A DNA stretch of 64,000 bases, from the NCBI GenBank assembly GCA_963580285.1, contig OY757015.1:134238029-134302028 (forward strand). Reading direction: 5' to 3'. The stretch is from Lucinisca nassula (taxonomy: Eukaryota; Mollusca; Bivalvia; Lucinida; Lucinidae). Below, piece by piece: positions 12,768 to 23,234 of this stretch. Each line of letters begins with the position of its first letter. The first letter of the stretch is position 1. The translations under genes were made by a program, and so were the position numbers. The notes beneath the pieces are model-generated. The model saw nothing but the letters and a program-made list of their open reading frames with translations. It searched no databases and had not been told where the DNA came from.

Positions 12768-13185
12768 ACAAAGGCACAGAATAACATACAAGAAAAGCCT
12801 CATCCAGGTGAGCGATCATGGCGCATTTGGGCCTCTAGTCTATTGTAAAACCCTACAACATTAAAAAGTGTCCCCATAAAATAATGCATATACACATTTT
12901 TAACATTTAATGATGTCCTTAACGTAAAGTACTTATTAGTTAACGTTGAAAATTTTCGTCGGGAAGTAGTCAACAATGAAAACTATCCCGGGGACAGTAG
13001 TATTTAAGGTTACAACAGCTCAAAATTTAAGTCAAGAAAGGCTAGTTCGATCATCTACCCACAGTTACATGAGATGCATTTGATTTAGCCTTCTGATGGT
13101 CACTATGCTCAATAATTTCCATCATGAACTTTAGAGAATCAGCCCAGATTGTATACAATGACAAAGCGTTAACCCCGGGCTATGC

Positions 13186-13650
13186 ACAATAGAAGTGAAG
13201 GGAATGATCAGGAATCGATACAATTAACCCACAGATCCCACCAGAGAGAAACACAAAATTGAAATAACGATACCCTAATGGAAACATGAATAGCGGAACG
13301 CCAATAGGACAGTTACTATCCCGCAAAATGGCCAATTGGTTAACCAAAACAAAAATGATATAAGCGATACACACATTCAACGACAAACTATAATTTGTTC
13401 ATTTCGCATGAAGGCTGCCTAACTCATCAGTGCAACATCTCCGAGAACATAAAGAGCAAAAACAACCACAGAGATGAAACCACAGTGAGGACGCGATAGC
13501 ACGAAGCCACTGATATGCTGCAGCAAAAGAAAACCAACAGTTAGACTCCGATGAGCCCAACCAGAGACAGAGCATCATATCCTTTGCAACACCAAGGCTT
13601 CAATCAAGTACTCCGTCAGCTGTTAGTTTGGCGAAAACAGACATGTGTCA
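13186..13650 (-). mobile_element. R repeat (3' flank of the RT element), subfamily A
   Basis: Minus-strand copy: AGAAGTGAAGGGAATGATCA, GGAATCGATACAATTAACCC, then GACAGTTACTATCCCGCAAA, AACTCATCAGTGCAACATCT and CCAACAGTTAGACTCCGATG. The homopurine tract and CTTAAATCGATT block are deleted here. Confidence 0.75.
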
Positions 13651-13737
13651 ATTAGGTAGCATTATGTCAGCACGTCCATACAATCGAGACCCATACAAAG
13701 CCCACTATATGGAGTTAAAATGGGGTTTACAGGAATT

Positions 13738-14120
13738 TCTTGCACACCAGACAAGGAAATCCGTGATTTTACCCTAGGTCAAATTTATGTTCTGACCCTG
13801 GTGTTCTGACCCCAAATCGAATATAATCGCGTCTTTGATAAATGCACTGGTTGATTACAACCTCATGCGCGGCGTCGTCATACGTGACGTCACTAAACAT
13901 TCCTGTTGTGTCATCACAAAATGGCGGACGTCGGTAACCGAAGTGACAGCAGCATTAAAAATTCGCAATAGAAATGGAAGGTATGCAAGAAAAAGAATCC
14001 TATATTGGTGTGAGGGGTGGATAGAAAAATCCGTCTCTCGGCAAGCCTCGTGATGCCGGACAGTGACCCTCGGGACGGATTTTTCCATCCGACCCTCACA
14101 CCCATATAAAATTCTTATAA
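13738..14120. mobile_element. Palindrome-bearing insertion with CRE-like site
   Basis: Present in duplication copy 1 but absent at the matching point of copy 2 (about 16,067), so it inserted after or was lost since the duplication. It holds TACGTGACGTCAC at 13881 (a full cAMP-response-element palindrome), CACAAAATGGCGGACG at 13915, and an inverted repeat at 13999-14107 with arms near GGTGTGAGG..GGAT.GAAAAATCCGTC. Confidence 0.55.
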
Positions 14121-14386
14121 TATATGAATTTACTTACAACTACCTGAAAAGGTGATTATAATGAGTCATCAAAGATCTGTGTTTGGATCAGAAAAAAAGA
14201 AGAAAATGCCGCCGCTTTTCTTATAATCAATTATTTTATAGCATGTAATCGCATTGACTTTTTAGCGTTATGAGCATAATAATGCACGTAAAGATTTCTT
14301 TCAATGTCACTAATACTGGCAATTACACGAATTCTAACATCACTTTTTTTCTGATATCTAAAACGGTTTTATTTTTAATCTTTCAG

Positions 14387-14641
14387 GTACCATGGGTAGG
14401 AGAAGCAGCAAACACCAGGATAAAACGGTGGAAATACCACCAAGTCAGACTCCCCTTTATTGGTGATTTTGTGCGGATAGTTTGCGCTGCATCAAACAAG
14501 CATGTATCTTCCATGTATAGACGCGACAAGTAACACACAAGAAGATCAACTAATCTCCACAACAATGTCAAAAAGGGTGTCAAAGAGAAACGAGCTGCAG
14601 AAATATGTAGAGAGGAGAATAACTTGGACAGTCTCATCCAG
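14387..14641 (+). pseudogene. Broken exon, copy 1 (SWIM-domain transposon-type gene)
   Basis: A polypyrimidine tract and TTTCAG at 14386 open a segment starting MGRRSSKHQDKT. Further pieces IGDFVRIVCAASNKHVSS and SKRNELQKYVE sit in different frames, so at least two frameshifts and stops break it. The segment ends TCCAG then GTGAGTG, a consensus splice donor, but that donor is also the inverted end of a HINE-like repeat. A second copy at 16334 extends further and shows the likely identity. No function can be assigned to this copy alone. Confidence 0.5.
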
Positions 14642-16330
14642 GTGAGTGATTATGGCCCATTTGGGCCTCTAGTCTATTTTAAACCCTACAACATTAAAAA
14701 GTGTCACCATAAAATAATGCATATATACATTTTTAACATTTAAAGATGTCCTTAACGTAAAGTACATATTAATTAACGTTGAAAATTTTCGTCGGGAAGT
14801 AGTCAACAATGAAAACTATCCGGGGGACAGTAGTATTAAATGTTACAAAAGCTCAAAATGTAAGTCAAGAAAGGTTAGTTCGATCATCTACTCACAGTTA
14901 CATGAGATGCATCCTATGGTCCCTAAGCTCAAGGATTTCCATCTAGCACTTTAGAGAATCAGCCCAGATTGTATACAATGTCAAAACGTTAATCCCGGGC
15001 TATGCAAAACAGAAGTGAAGGCAATGAACAGGAATCGATACAATAAACACACACCTCCCATCAGAGACACATAAGAGAAAGAAACACAAAAATGAAATAA
15101 CGAGACCCACATAGAAATATGAATAGCGAAAAGCCAAAAGGACAGTTACCTTCCCACAAAATGGTCAATTGGCTATCATTGGCATGAAAAGTAGAAGTAA
15201 AACAAAGATCAGGAATTGATACAATTAACTTACTCCACCCATAAAAGACACCAAAGGGAAAGAAATACAAACATTAAGCGACCAGACCATAATGGAAACC
15301 CAAACAAAGGAAGGCCATAAGGACAGTTACTTTCTTCCTAACTCATCAGTGCAACGTCTCCGAAAACATAAAGATCCAACAACCACAGAGATGAAACCAC
15401 GGTGAGGACTCGACAGCACGAAGCCATTGATATGCTGGAGCGAGCAAGAGAAACCAACAGTTAGACTCCGATGAGCCCAACCAGCGACAGAGCCTCACAT
15501 ACATACCAACACCAAGACTTCAATCAAGTACTCCGTCAGCTGTTAGTTTGGCAAAAACAGACATGTGTCAATTAGGTAGCATTATGTCAGCACGTCTATA
15601 CAATCGAGACCCATCCAAAGTAGAATTGGAGGCAATGATCAGGAATCGATACAATTAACCCACAACTCCCATCAGAGACACCAAAGGGAAAGAAACAAAA
15701 ACATGAAGCAACAGACCCTAATGGAAACATCAATTATGGGAAGTCAAACCTTTCCCAGTAAATGGCCAATAGGCTATCCAAAATAAAATAATATAAGCGA
15801 CACAAACACCCAAAGACGAACCATAACAAAAATAAACCGCGACAAAAGAACCGCCTTGGAATGGTCAGCGGAAACGAATTCCACTTGGGGGGGGGGGGGG
15901 GGGGGGGCTTAAATCGATTTTACGTGGCCACAATTCTCGCCCTTACTTTCGTCGCGATTAAGACAAATAATTTGTTCAGTCCTCATGAAGGCCTCCTAAC
16001 TCATCAGTGCAACATAAAGCCCACTTTATGGAGTTAAAATGTTAAAATGGGATTTACAGGAATATATCTGAATTTTCTTACAACTACCTGAAAAGGTGAT
16101 TATAATGAGTCATCAATGATCTGTGTTTGGATCAGAAAAAAAAGACAGAAAATACCGCCGCTTTTTTTTTAATCAACAATTTTATAGCATGTTAACTCAT
16201 TGGCTTGTTAGCGTTATGAGCATAATAATGCACTTAAAGATTTCTTTCAAAGTTTCTTATACTGGCATTTACACGACTTCTAACATCATTTTTGTCTGAT
16301 ATCTTAAACGGTTTTGTTTTTAATTTTTTT
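14632..16330 (+). repeat. Direct duplication, copy 2
   Basis: Repeats copy 1 from CTCATCCAGGTGAGTGAT through the exon-flanking TTATGAGCATAATAATGCAC. It is enlarged by extra minus-strand R repeats at about 15.0-16.0 kb and lacks the palindromic insertion of copy 1. Confidence 0.75.
15005..16015 (-). mobile_element. Composite of R repeats, subfamilies A and B
   Basis: A subfamily A copy (from 15005) is interrupted at 15186-15323 by a subfamily B piece (AAAGTAGAAGTAAAACAAAG, TAATGGAAACCCAAACAAAG). A third copy runs from 15615. It includes an uninterrupted run of 21 G at 15887-15907 directly before CTTAAATCGATTTTACG. Confidence 0.75.
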
Positions 16331-16333
16331 CAG

Positions 16334-16990
16334 GTGCGATGGGTAGCAAACGCAGCAAACACCAGGATAAAACGTTGAAAATACCTGGACCACATTCTGC
16401 TAAAAAGTCAGATTCCCTATAATGGTGATTTTCTGCGGATAGTTTAGTCTGTGTCAAACAATTATCCTTCACCTATAAACGCGACAAGTAACACAGAAGT
16501 AGATCAACTAATCCCCAGTAGAATGTTAGTCAGGGCGTCGAAGAGAAACGAACTGCAGAAATATGTAGAGGAGAATAAATTGGGCAAAAGAAATATAACA
16601 TAACGGTTTAATGTAGATGACGCTGACACCAAGGATTTACCTAGATTAGATGACACTACACTGAGGTTACTTAAAGTTGGCACGTATCAACTGAAGCTAA
16701 GTACAAGTTATATTCAAGAATATATTGGAGAAGACTGTGACATTCAAATGTTTCAAGAAAACCACGGATTGTTCAGAGTAAAGTTTCAAAGTCGACAGGT
16801 ATCCTCCAAAACCTACTTCATATGGATTCAGTATGATCCTGACCACAGAATAGCCTGGTGTTGCAAATGTAGGGCGGGGGCTAGAACTGTTGGCACCTCC
16901 CCACAGGTTGATCAGTGCAGTTTTGTAGCACTTTGGCAAGTGCATGCACTCAAGGATAAAAAATATAGAGTTAAGGATTGGGGCCAGTAA
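16334..16990 (+). pseudogene. Broken SWIM zinc-finger-like coding segment
   Basis: After TTTTTTTCAG the segment starts MGSKRSKHQDKTLKIPG and meets a stop after about 27 codons. From about 16480 one frame, with one in-frame TAA, reads SKRNELQKYVEENKLGKRN, then DDTTLRLLKVGTYQLKLS, VKFQSRQVSSKTYFIWIQY and AWCCKCRAGARTVGT. The last matches the CxC half of a SWIM-type zinc finger found in transposon-derived animal proteins. The expected second half CxH reads SPQ, so both remaining ligands are gone. With stops and a lost ligand pair this is a pseudogene. Family assignment is from memory of the motif spacing. Confidence 0.6.
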
Positions 16991-17487
16991 GGCCTAAAAA
17001 TAGCTGTTTTTCCGCTAATTCGACCGACCTGCTTCAGAGCCCCGACTCTAGTATTTTTATCAATAAAAGAACATAACAAAAAATAAAACACCGACCTTAC
17101 CATTTTCAATTTCCGACCCTACCCAGTGTCGTCTTTGCAATTTCCCATAGTAATTTTGCGTTTTAAGTACATTTTTTTAGTTTTTGGCATTTAGTACCTT
17201 CCAAAATAAAGAGATGACATTTTTGAGCATCTAAAATGAATTATGATATACAGTGCAAGGCTCAACATGACAACCAAAATGACCTATATAGTGTTGACGG
17301 GGACGTTAAACATCCTCAACATGACAATTTTATTAACCAAAATCATGTACAAAAACACATAAAAAATACAGGTCCGACCCTGTTATTATTTTCAGCTGAA
17401 AAATAAAATAATTAAAAAAAAGTTTCTCCTTCCTACCGACCAAAATTTTTTCAGCATATTAGCGGAAACACAGCTATTTTTTACGCC
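16991..17487. mobile_element. TIR element (~497 bp)
   Basis: The left end GGCCTAAAAATAGCTGTTTT and TCCGCTAAT mirror the right end ATTAGCGGAAACACAGCTAT and TTTTTACGCC, giving inverted ends of about 30 bp. A SINE tail scrap (TAGTGTTGACGGGGACGTTA) lies inside at 17276-17312. No transposase frame, so non-autonomous. Confidence 0.65.
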
Positions 17488-17631
17488 TAATTTGATGCCG
17501 AAATTCCAAAATCATTAGCCTCTTCAGATTCAGAGGACTGTGTTTGCGAAGAGAATTGAGAATAATCAAGTTAGGAGAATAAGATAACCAGTTAATTTAG
17601 GAGACAAGGGCCCAGAGAGCTTTCTGATTTG

Positions 17632-18162
17632 GCCCTGAGTCTAACTGTTGGTTTTCTTTTGCTCTGGCATTTTAGTGGTTTCTTGCTGTCGAGTCCTCAC
17701 CGGTGTTTCATCTCTGTGGTTGTTTGATTTTTAGTGTTCACGGAGATGTTGCACTGATGAGTTAGGAGGCCTTCATGCGGACTGAACAAATTATTTGTCT
17801 AAATCGCGACGGGCGAGGATTGTTGCCACGTAAAATCGATTAAAGCAACCCCGGCCCCCCTCCCCCCCACCCCCACAGGGATTCGTTCCCGCTGACCGTT
17901 CCAATGCGGTTCTTCTGTCGCGGTTTATTTTTGTTATGGTTTGTCTTTGGGTGTTTGTGTCCCTTATATTCTTTTATTTTGGATAGCCTATTGGCCATTT
18001 TGTGGGAAAGTAACCGTCCTTTTGGCTTTCCGCTATTGATGTTTCCATTAGGGTCTGTTGTTTCATGTTTGTGGTACTTTCCCTTTGGTGTCTCTGATGG
18101 GAGCTGTGGGTCAATTGTATCTATTCCTGATCATTGCCTCCACCTCTATTTTGCGTTGCAGT
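17632..18162 (+). mobile_element. R repeat, subfamily A, near full length
   Basis: Runs from GTCTAACTGTTGGTTTTC through GGAGGCCTTCATGCGGACTG, ACGTAAAATCGATTAAAG, a C-rich tract, GCGGTTCTTCTGTCGCGG, TGGCCATTTTGTGGGAAAGT and ends at CACCTCTATTTTG. A hydrophobic reading frame of over 100 codons is open across its 3' half (from 17904). Confidence 0.8.
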
Positions 18163-18699
18163 CTAATAAGGTCAAATACCCGATACTCTGCATGAAGCTT
18201 CCTCTTAGCAAATACAACATACCTGCAAACATTCATGGCGAAAGAATGCCATTTGACGTGTCACGAGTAACGATTCAGTAAAGGTTCTGGCGAGATTGCA
18301 CTTAAGCACAGGCTCATTTGAACTTTTTCTGCTTGCCTGTGTAAAAAATACAATTTTCTCATATTCTGGCTCCTATAACTTATGTTTCATTACAACATAA
18401 CGCTTATACAAATATATTGTGAATTTTAACCGCCTATAAAACGAAAATTTTAGACGAAAAATTGTGATTTTTTCTTATTTCTGCTGAATAATGGTTGAGC
18501 CATGGTTGGCAATGATGACCATGCTTTTGATGGAAATGAGATAAAAGTCCGTTGCCAGAGCTACGTAACCTTTGTTGACAGACTTTCTGCTACTTTAAAC
18601 TATTGTATTAGCAATATTTCTAATGACACAAAATGTTAAAATATTCATCACTCGCTGATTTTTTTTTTCATGCAGATAATTTTGTTCTTGATAATAAAC
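18163..18699. other. No gene seen
   Basis: AT-rich sequence. TCTTATTTCTGCTGAATAAT near 18475 resembles the arm of the foldback family at 31.4 kb. Nothing else is recognisable. Confidence 0.4.
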
Positions 18700-19100
18700 A
18701 TATCTATTTTGTTGTCATGGCAACACAAGCCTTGACGATACTATTGTTGTCTTATGCACAGCCAAATACATAATAAGGGATTCATTTAGACCAATGAAAT
18801 ATTAAAATACGTTACTTTACGGTATTAAAATCAGCCACCACAACATAATACGACGAATAATACCAGTTTTGTCATGGCAACACTTTTTATATGAAATATT
18901 ATTATTTTAGTCTTCAGTACTTGCTTATCGAAAAATGACACCTTTACTAGTTGAAAAATTATGTTTATTGTATATGCAGCATCAATTATGATAAAATATA
19001 TGCTTGTACAGATCAAATTTTAAATATTTGTTGCCATGGCAACAAAAACTTTTGTGGTGCAATTAATTTTTATTAAAGTATGTATGACAATCTTTGATCA
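18700..19100. repeat. Three diverged ~160-bp units centred on RFX X-boxes
   Basis: GTTGTCATGGCAAC (18711), TTTGTCATGGCAAC (18868) and the perfect palindrome GTTGCCATGGCAAC (19030) lie 157 and 162 bp apart in AT-rich sequence. The third fits the RFX-factor X-box consensus on both halves. Between the boxes the units have diverged strongly. Confidence 0.5.
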
Positions 19101-19329
19101 ATATGATTCCAACAAATGTGTATGCTATTTATTTCTTAATTCCTAGATAGATGCCAAAAATGTTTATAATCTGAACTGTTAACAAAACAATGTGTGCTGT
19201 ATCTACTCGTATGTTTCCATAACAACCGTTACTAATGGTTTTCAAACTTGTTGTTGTTGTTGTTTTCGAAGATGCCCGTTTTCCACATACATGTGTATGT
19301 TTATACGAGTTTTCATAAAATCTCCAAAA

Positions 19330-20010
19330 CAGGGTAGAGTTTGGCCCTTCGTGAACCAAGCCCTTTAGTACAATTTTGTTAGAGTTATGGTTATTTGGAA
19401 TTTCTGACAGTTCAATCTTGTCGCATTCCTGTACACAACATAACATTAGAACCACGTATGCTTTTGTTTTGATGGTTTATGTATGGATTTCCCGTGAAAA
19501 AGTAGGTGACCCGTGTTTTTTTTTTCTTATCATAATTATTTCCCATTTTAGAATTACTTCCCTTTTAATAAAATCACATGGAGATCTTGTTAGCGGGATA
19601 TCTCCAAAAGTACTTTGGTAGGGCATTGTCATTTTTGTAGACTGACAAGGACTGAGATGTAAATCACGTGATTAAATTTTAATGAAATTTTATTTGAAGT
19701 TATGGCTCCTGGAAATTTCATGTAATATAACCAGGCTTAAGTTTACTTGCAAGCTCTGTGATGCAGTGGTTAGAGTGATGGACTCACAGCCAGGAGATCG
19801 TGAGTTCAAAGTACTAGGGCATTGATATTTAGTATACTGATTTGGACTGAGGAGCTGATTACCGGATTAGATTTTCAACAGCTTTAATAATTTTTTGTTG
19901 GAGTTATGGCTTTTTGAAATTTCATGCAACTGAGGAGCTGATTACCGGATTAGATTTTCAACAACTTTAATATTTTTTATTGGAGTTATGGCTCTTTGAA
20001 ATTTCATGCA
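19330..20010. repeat. Diverged repeats, including an ~80-bp tandem pair
   Basis: AACTGAGGAGCTGATTACCG and GATTAGATTTTCAACA repeat at about 19,851 and 19,927. Related TTGGAGTTATGGCT(C/T)(T/C)T segments recur at 19,380, 19,695, 19,900 and 19,980. Unknown family. Confidence 0.5.
19755..19817 (+). repeat. Degenerate tRNA-like SINE head
   Basis: CTGTGATGCAGTGGTTAGAG resembles a tRNA A-box region and GATCGTGAGTTCAAAGT a decayed B box at tRNA-like spacing. It is too degenerate and lacks an acceptor stem, so it is not a tRNA gene. Confidence 0.4.
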
Positions 20011-20217
20011 ATATAACTTTTTTCTTCAAAAACTGCATTTGGTTTCAAATGCAAAGACTTATAACAAGATTGTTGGTTCTTCTGTTCTTGGGGTACTTTT
20101 TGGTTCTCTTTTTAAACGCTGCAATCTGTTTACTCTTTGGGGCAAAAACTGCTAAATCGATCTTTTTTGTAACTTAGTGTCGTTTAGGATAATTTGTTGA
20201 TTTCATCAATTCCTGCT

Positions 20218-20665
20218 TATTTTCATCATACTGAAACACCCATTATTTGCTATCAGTACAACAAACCTGAACGAGCTACCGTTTTTATTTTAATTTCAAT
20301 TTTGTTTGTTTGTTTGTTTGTTTTGGGGTTTAACGACCCAGTCAACACTGTTTTTGGTCATTTTTGAGCCGGTCAGTAGGCCCATCCACACTTTCCTGGG
20401 CAGGCTTATACGTAAGCGGTTAACTACTACAGTGCAGAGTCTTTCGTCAGAAACTGACAACTGCACTTCTTGAATCAGTGGAAGGGTGAGAATGACCGTA
20501 GAAAAGATTTCATGATCAATATTCACGAAAAAATGTTGCCGACCTCGGCAGGTATCGAACCTGCGTTCTCCTGAATACCAGTCAGGCACGCATCCGACTG
20601 AGCTACCGATGCCGGCTTTAATTTCAATAAACGTGTTTTTAGATCTTGATACTGACTGATGAGTT
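20218..20665 (+). pseudogene. RT element, N-terminal fragment split by a SINE
   Basis: The first part reads TPIICYQYNKPERATVF. The second part (after 20628) continues toward the FNKRV..DLD segment seen in the minus-strand copy near 26.3 kb. The SINE at 20301-20616 splits it. It contains none of the catalytic motifs. It marks the upstream, non-catalytic part of the same RT family whose core is at 35.8 kb. Confidence 0.5.
20301..20616 (-). mobile_element. tRNA-derived SINE, family B
   Basis: On the minus strand the head reads GCCGGCATCGGTAGCTCAGT (A box) and GCAGGTTCGATACCTGCC (B box), a clear Pol III promoter. The tail is a TTTG run on the plus strand. TTTAATTTCAAT flanks it at 20289-20300 and 20617-20628. 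Confidence 0.9.
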
Positions 20666-20780
20666 AGGAAACCTTTACGCGGACCAAACAAATACTTGTT
20701 TGTACCTCAGTGAAAGTGAGGGTGAGTGTTGGAATCCCTTTAAGTTAACTATGAAGTTTACATTTCGCAATTACGATGCA

Positions 20781-21355
20781 GTCCGGTAACATTGCGCACA
20801 TAAGATTTTGATACCTTCGTGTAATTTTGTCAAAGCCACCTTTCAAACAATCACAATCAGAACGATTGCAACACTTCCTTATCTACTTGTGCAATAGAAA
20901 TTAGCCTCTGAATTGTTAACTGGCGGGAGATATAATTCTATGAAAAGGGATACCCCTTGAAATTTTATTACCAATTTTATTACCAATTCTGTCGCCCAAC
21001 ATTGCGCACAATAAGTGTTTTGTGCTGGTTGAACACGAACGTTGACTGTAACAAGTTGTTCGTTAGATATTCTGCAATGTTGATATATGCAGTAAATTTA
21101 GATACAAAACCTTTGTCCCTTTGCCTATTTTTAACTCAGTCTTGGGTTTGGAAATTTTCGGTCTCTTCGTATTTAGACAAATTTGAAAAATTCCGCGAAA
21201 GTTTCACATCTGCACGTGCAACCCCATGTTTTCAAGGTTAAGTTAAAACTTAATGCAGATGCACAGGTAGTGGTGGTAGAAATTGTGAGGGTTAAAGTTA
21301 TTGAAAATGTGAATGCAGGTTGCGCAAAGTAAACGGCCGCGCAATGTTACCGGAC
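20781..21355. mobile_element. 575-bp TIR element
   Basis: GTCCGGTAACATTGCGC at the left end and GCGCAATGTTACCGGAC at the right are exact inverted copies. An internal ACATTGCGCACA lies near 21000. No coding frame is convincing. Confidence 0.7.
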
Positions 21356-21359
21356 TCGA

Positions 21360-21461
21360 CTGCCAGAGTGTCTAATCATGATATCTGACTTCGGTATTCG
21401 TAATAAATTGTTAAATGCTAAACTTCTTAATCAGGGTTATCGGTATCATAAACTACGCAAA
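21360..21461 (+). pseudogene. RT element, C-terminal fragment
   Basis: Parallels the segment at 34.45-34.56 kb: GCCAGAGTGT, then TTGTTAAATGCTAAACTTC, TTAATCAGGGTTATCGGTAT, CATAAACTACGCAAA (reads as NQGYRYHKLRK). It is joined head-on to a minus-strand R repeat, so an inversion or fold-back junction lies at about 21,460. Confidence 0.6.
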
Positions 21462-22010
21462 AATAGAGAAGTGGAGGGAATGTTCTGGAATTGATACAAT
21501 CAACCCACAGCTCCCATCAGAGACCCCAAAGGGAAAGAAACACAAACATGAAACAACAGACCCAAATGAAAACATCAATAGCGGAAAGCCAAAAGGACAG
21601 TTACTTTCCCACAAAATGGCCAATATGCTATCCAAAATAAAATAATATAAGCGACACAAACTCCCAAAGACAAACCATAACAAAAATAAACCGCGACAGA
21701 ACAACCGCCTTGGAACGGTCAGCGATAACGAATTCCACTAGGGGGCTTAAATCGATTTTACGCTGCCACAATAATCGCCCTTACTTCCGCCGCGATTTAG
21801 ACACAGAATTTGTTCAGTCTGCATGGAGGCCTTCTAACTCATCAATGCAACATCTCCGTGAATACAAATAAACAAACAACCACAGAGATGAAACAACGGT
21901 GAGGACTCGACAGCAAGAAACCCTTGAAATGCTGGAGCAAAACAAAACCAACAGTTAGACTCCGATGGGCCCGACCAGAGACAGAGCATCAGGCACCAAC
22001 CAACATTACC
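21462..22010 (-). mobile_element. R repeat, subfamily A
   Basis: Nearly complete: CTCCCATCAGAGACCCCAAA, GACAGTTACTTTCCCACAAA, CCGCGACAGAACAACCGCC, a short GGGGGG before CTTAAATCGATTTTACG, AACTCATCAATGCAACATCT and CAACAGTTAGACTCCGATGG. Confidence 0.8.
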
Positions 22011-22305
22011 TTGAATTAGATCTCTCTAACGCTTAATAAGCCTTTACGCTGGAACCGTCATAGAATCTGGGTCCTGACCCACCGGCGTGCAATTAAATAG
22101 GGAAGCAAAGTTGTCAACTGTGATTGGGTTAACTACCATGCATGCAGTCTGTCATATAACATTTATGTTGTACCCAATCATTTTATACCGAAGAATTATT
22201 TTACGACATTGGGTGCTGAAGTCATTGCGGTTACATATTTTTCTGAATTTACATACTAAGTCACCATTAAATTCGGGTAGGCTTTTTCTTTTAAATTTTA
22301 TTTAC
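22011..22305 (-). pseudogene. RT element, C-terminal fragment
   Basis: On the minus strand it covers the last part of the RT protein, including a VVNPITV-like stretch and the FNCTPVG-like end, directly upstream (in element orientation) of the R repeat. Premature stops and a truncation at GGTAGGC near 22280 make it non-functional. Confidence 0.6.
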
Positions 22306-22329
22306 GTCATTCCTATTTAATTTCAAAAT

Positions 22330-23229
22330 TCATTGTCTCTGGTTGGGCCCATGGGAGTCTAACTGTTGGTGCTCTTTTGCTCCAGCATTTCAGCTGTTCG
22401 GGCTGTCGAGTCCTCGCCGTTTTTTTATGTGTGTGGTTGTTTGATTTTTGTGTTCTCGGAGATGTTGCACTGATGAGATTTATCATGACTTACTGCTGAG
22501 CTAGAAAGCCTCCATACGGATCAATTTGTTATTGTTATTTTGAATGATACTGAACTGGAACTGAGGGCGAGGGTTGAAATTTCATAAACTCCGGAGTTGA
22601 AGCACACCAATAGTTTTACTCCTGACCGTCCCAAGGCGGCTGTTCTTTTGCAGTGTCTTATTTGTTAATTGGCTTTGTGCCGTTGACTCATGTTTCGTCT
22701 GTTTTTGTGTGTGCCTCCATGTCACTTTCTATAGGTGACTTGAGACGGCTGCGTTCTTAGAATTGTGTCCTTTCCTGAGTGACCTTTTCTTACTAGTTAG
22801 GAAGCCTTCATGCGGACTGAGCTATTCATTGTCTAAATCGCGATAGAATCAAGGGCGCGGATTGCGGCCGCGTAACATCGATTTAAGTTCCCCGGTGGTT
22901 GATAATTCTGATTCTTCCTCCTTTTTAGTTGTTCATTTATAGTTACATTTGTCTGTCCTTCCAGTTTAATATTTGTCATGTCGGTATTTCAGATTCTTTC
23001 TCCCATTATTTATATTGCTCCTTTTTAATTAGGTTTGATTACGTTTAATTAGGCGGTTTTCCTGTCGCGTTTTAATTTTGTTATGGTTTGTCTTTGAGGG
23101 TCTGTATCACTTACATGTTTTTGTTTTGGGCAACCAATTGGCCTTTTTGGTGGGAAAGTAACTGTCCATTTGGCTTTCCGCTATGATGTTTCCGCTAGGA
23201 TCTAGTTATTTCATGTTTGCATTTCTTTC
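22330..23229 (+). mobile_element. Diverged R repeats, at least two copies
   Basis: GTCTAACTGTTGGTGCTCTT, GGAGATGTTGCACTGATGAG, a second GGAAGCCTTCATGCGGACTG near 22800 and TTTTGTTATGGTTTGTCTTT. The last copy is interrupted at CTTTT (23230-23234) by the foldback element and resumes at 29722. Confidence 0.7.
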
Positions 23230-23234
23230 CTTTT

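Larger units (their letters stand above)
12798..14631 (+). repeat. Direct duplication, copy 1 (offset ~1833 bp)
   Basis: Matches 14632 onwards: CTCATCCAGGTGAG(C/T)GAT, then TTTGGGCCTCTAGTCTATT, AAAATTTTCGTCGGGAAGTA, and later TACAACTACCTGAAAAGG. The start lies on a sequence resembling an inverted HINE-type end (CAGGTGAGCGATCATGG). Confidence 0.75.

Noticed and set aside
14270..14641. Intact spliced gene with exon 14387-14641
   Set aside because: Two frameshifts and stops break it, and its donor site is explained by a transposon end.
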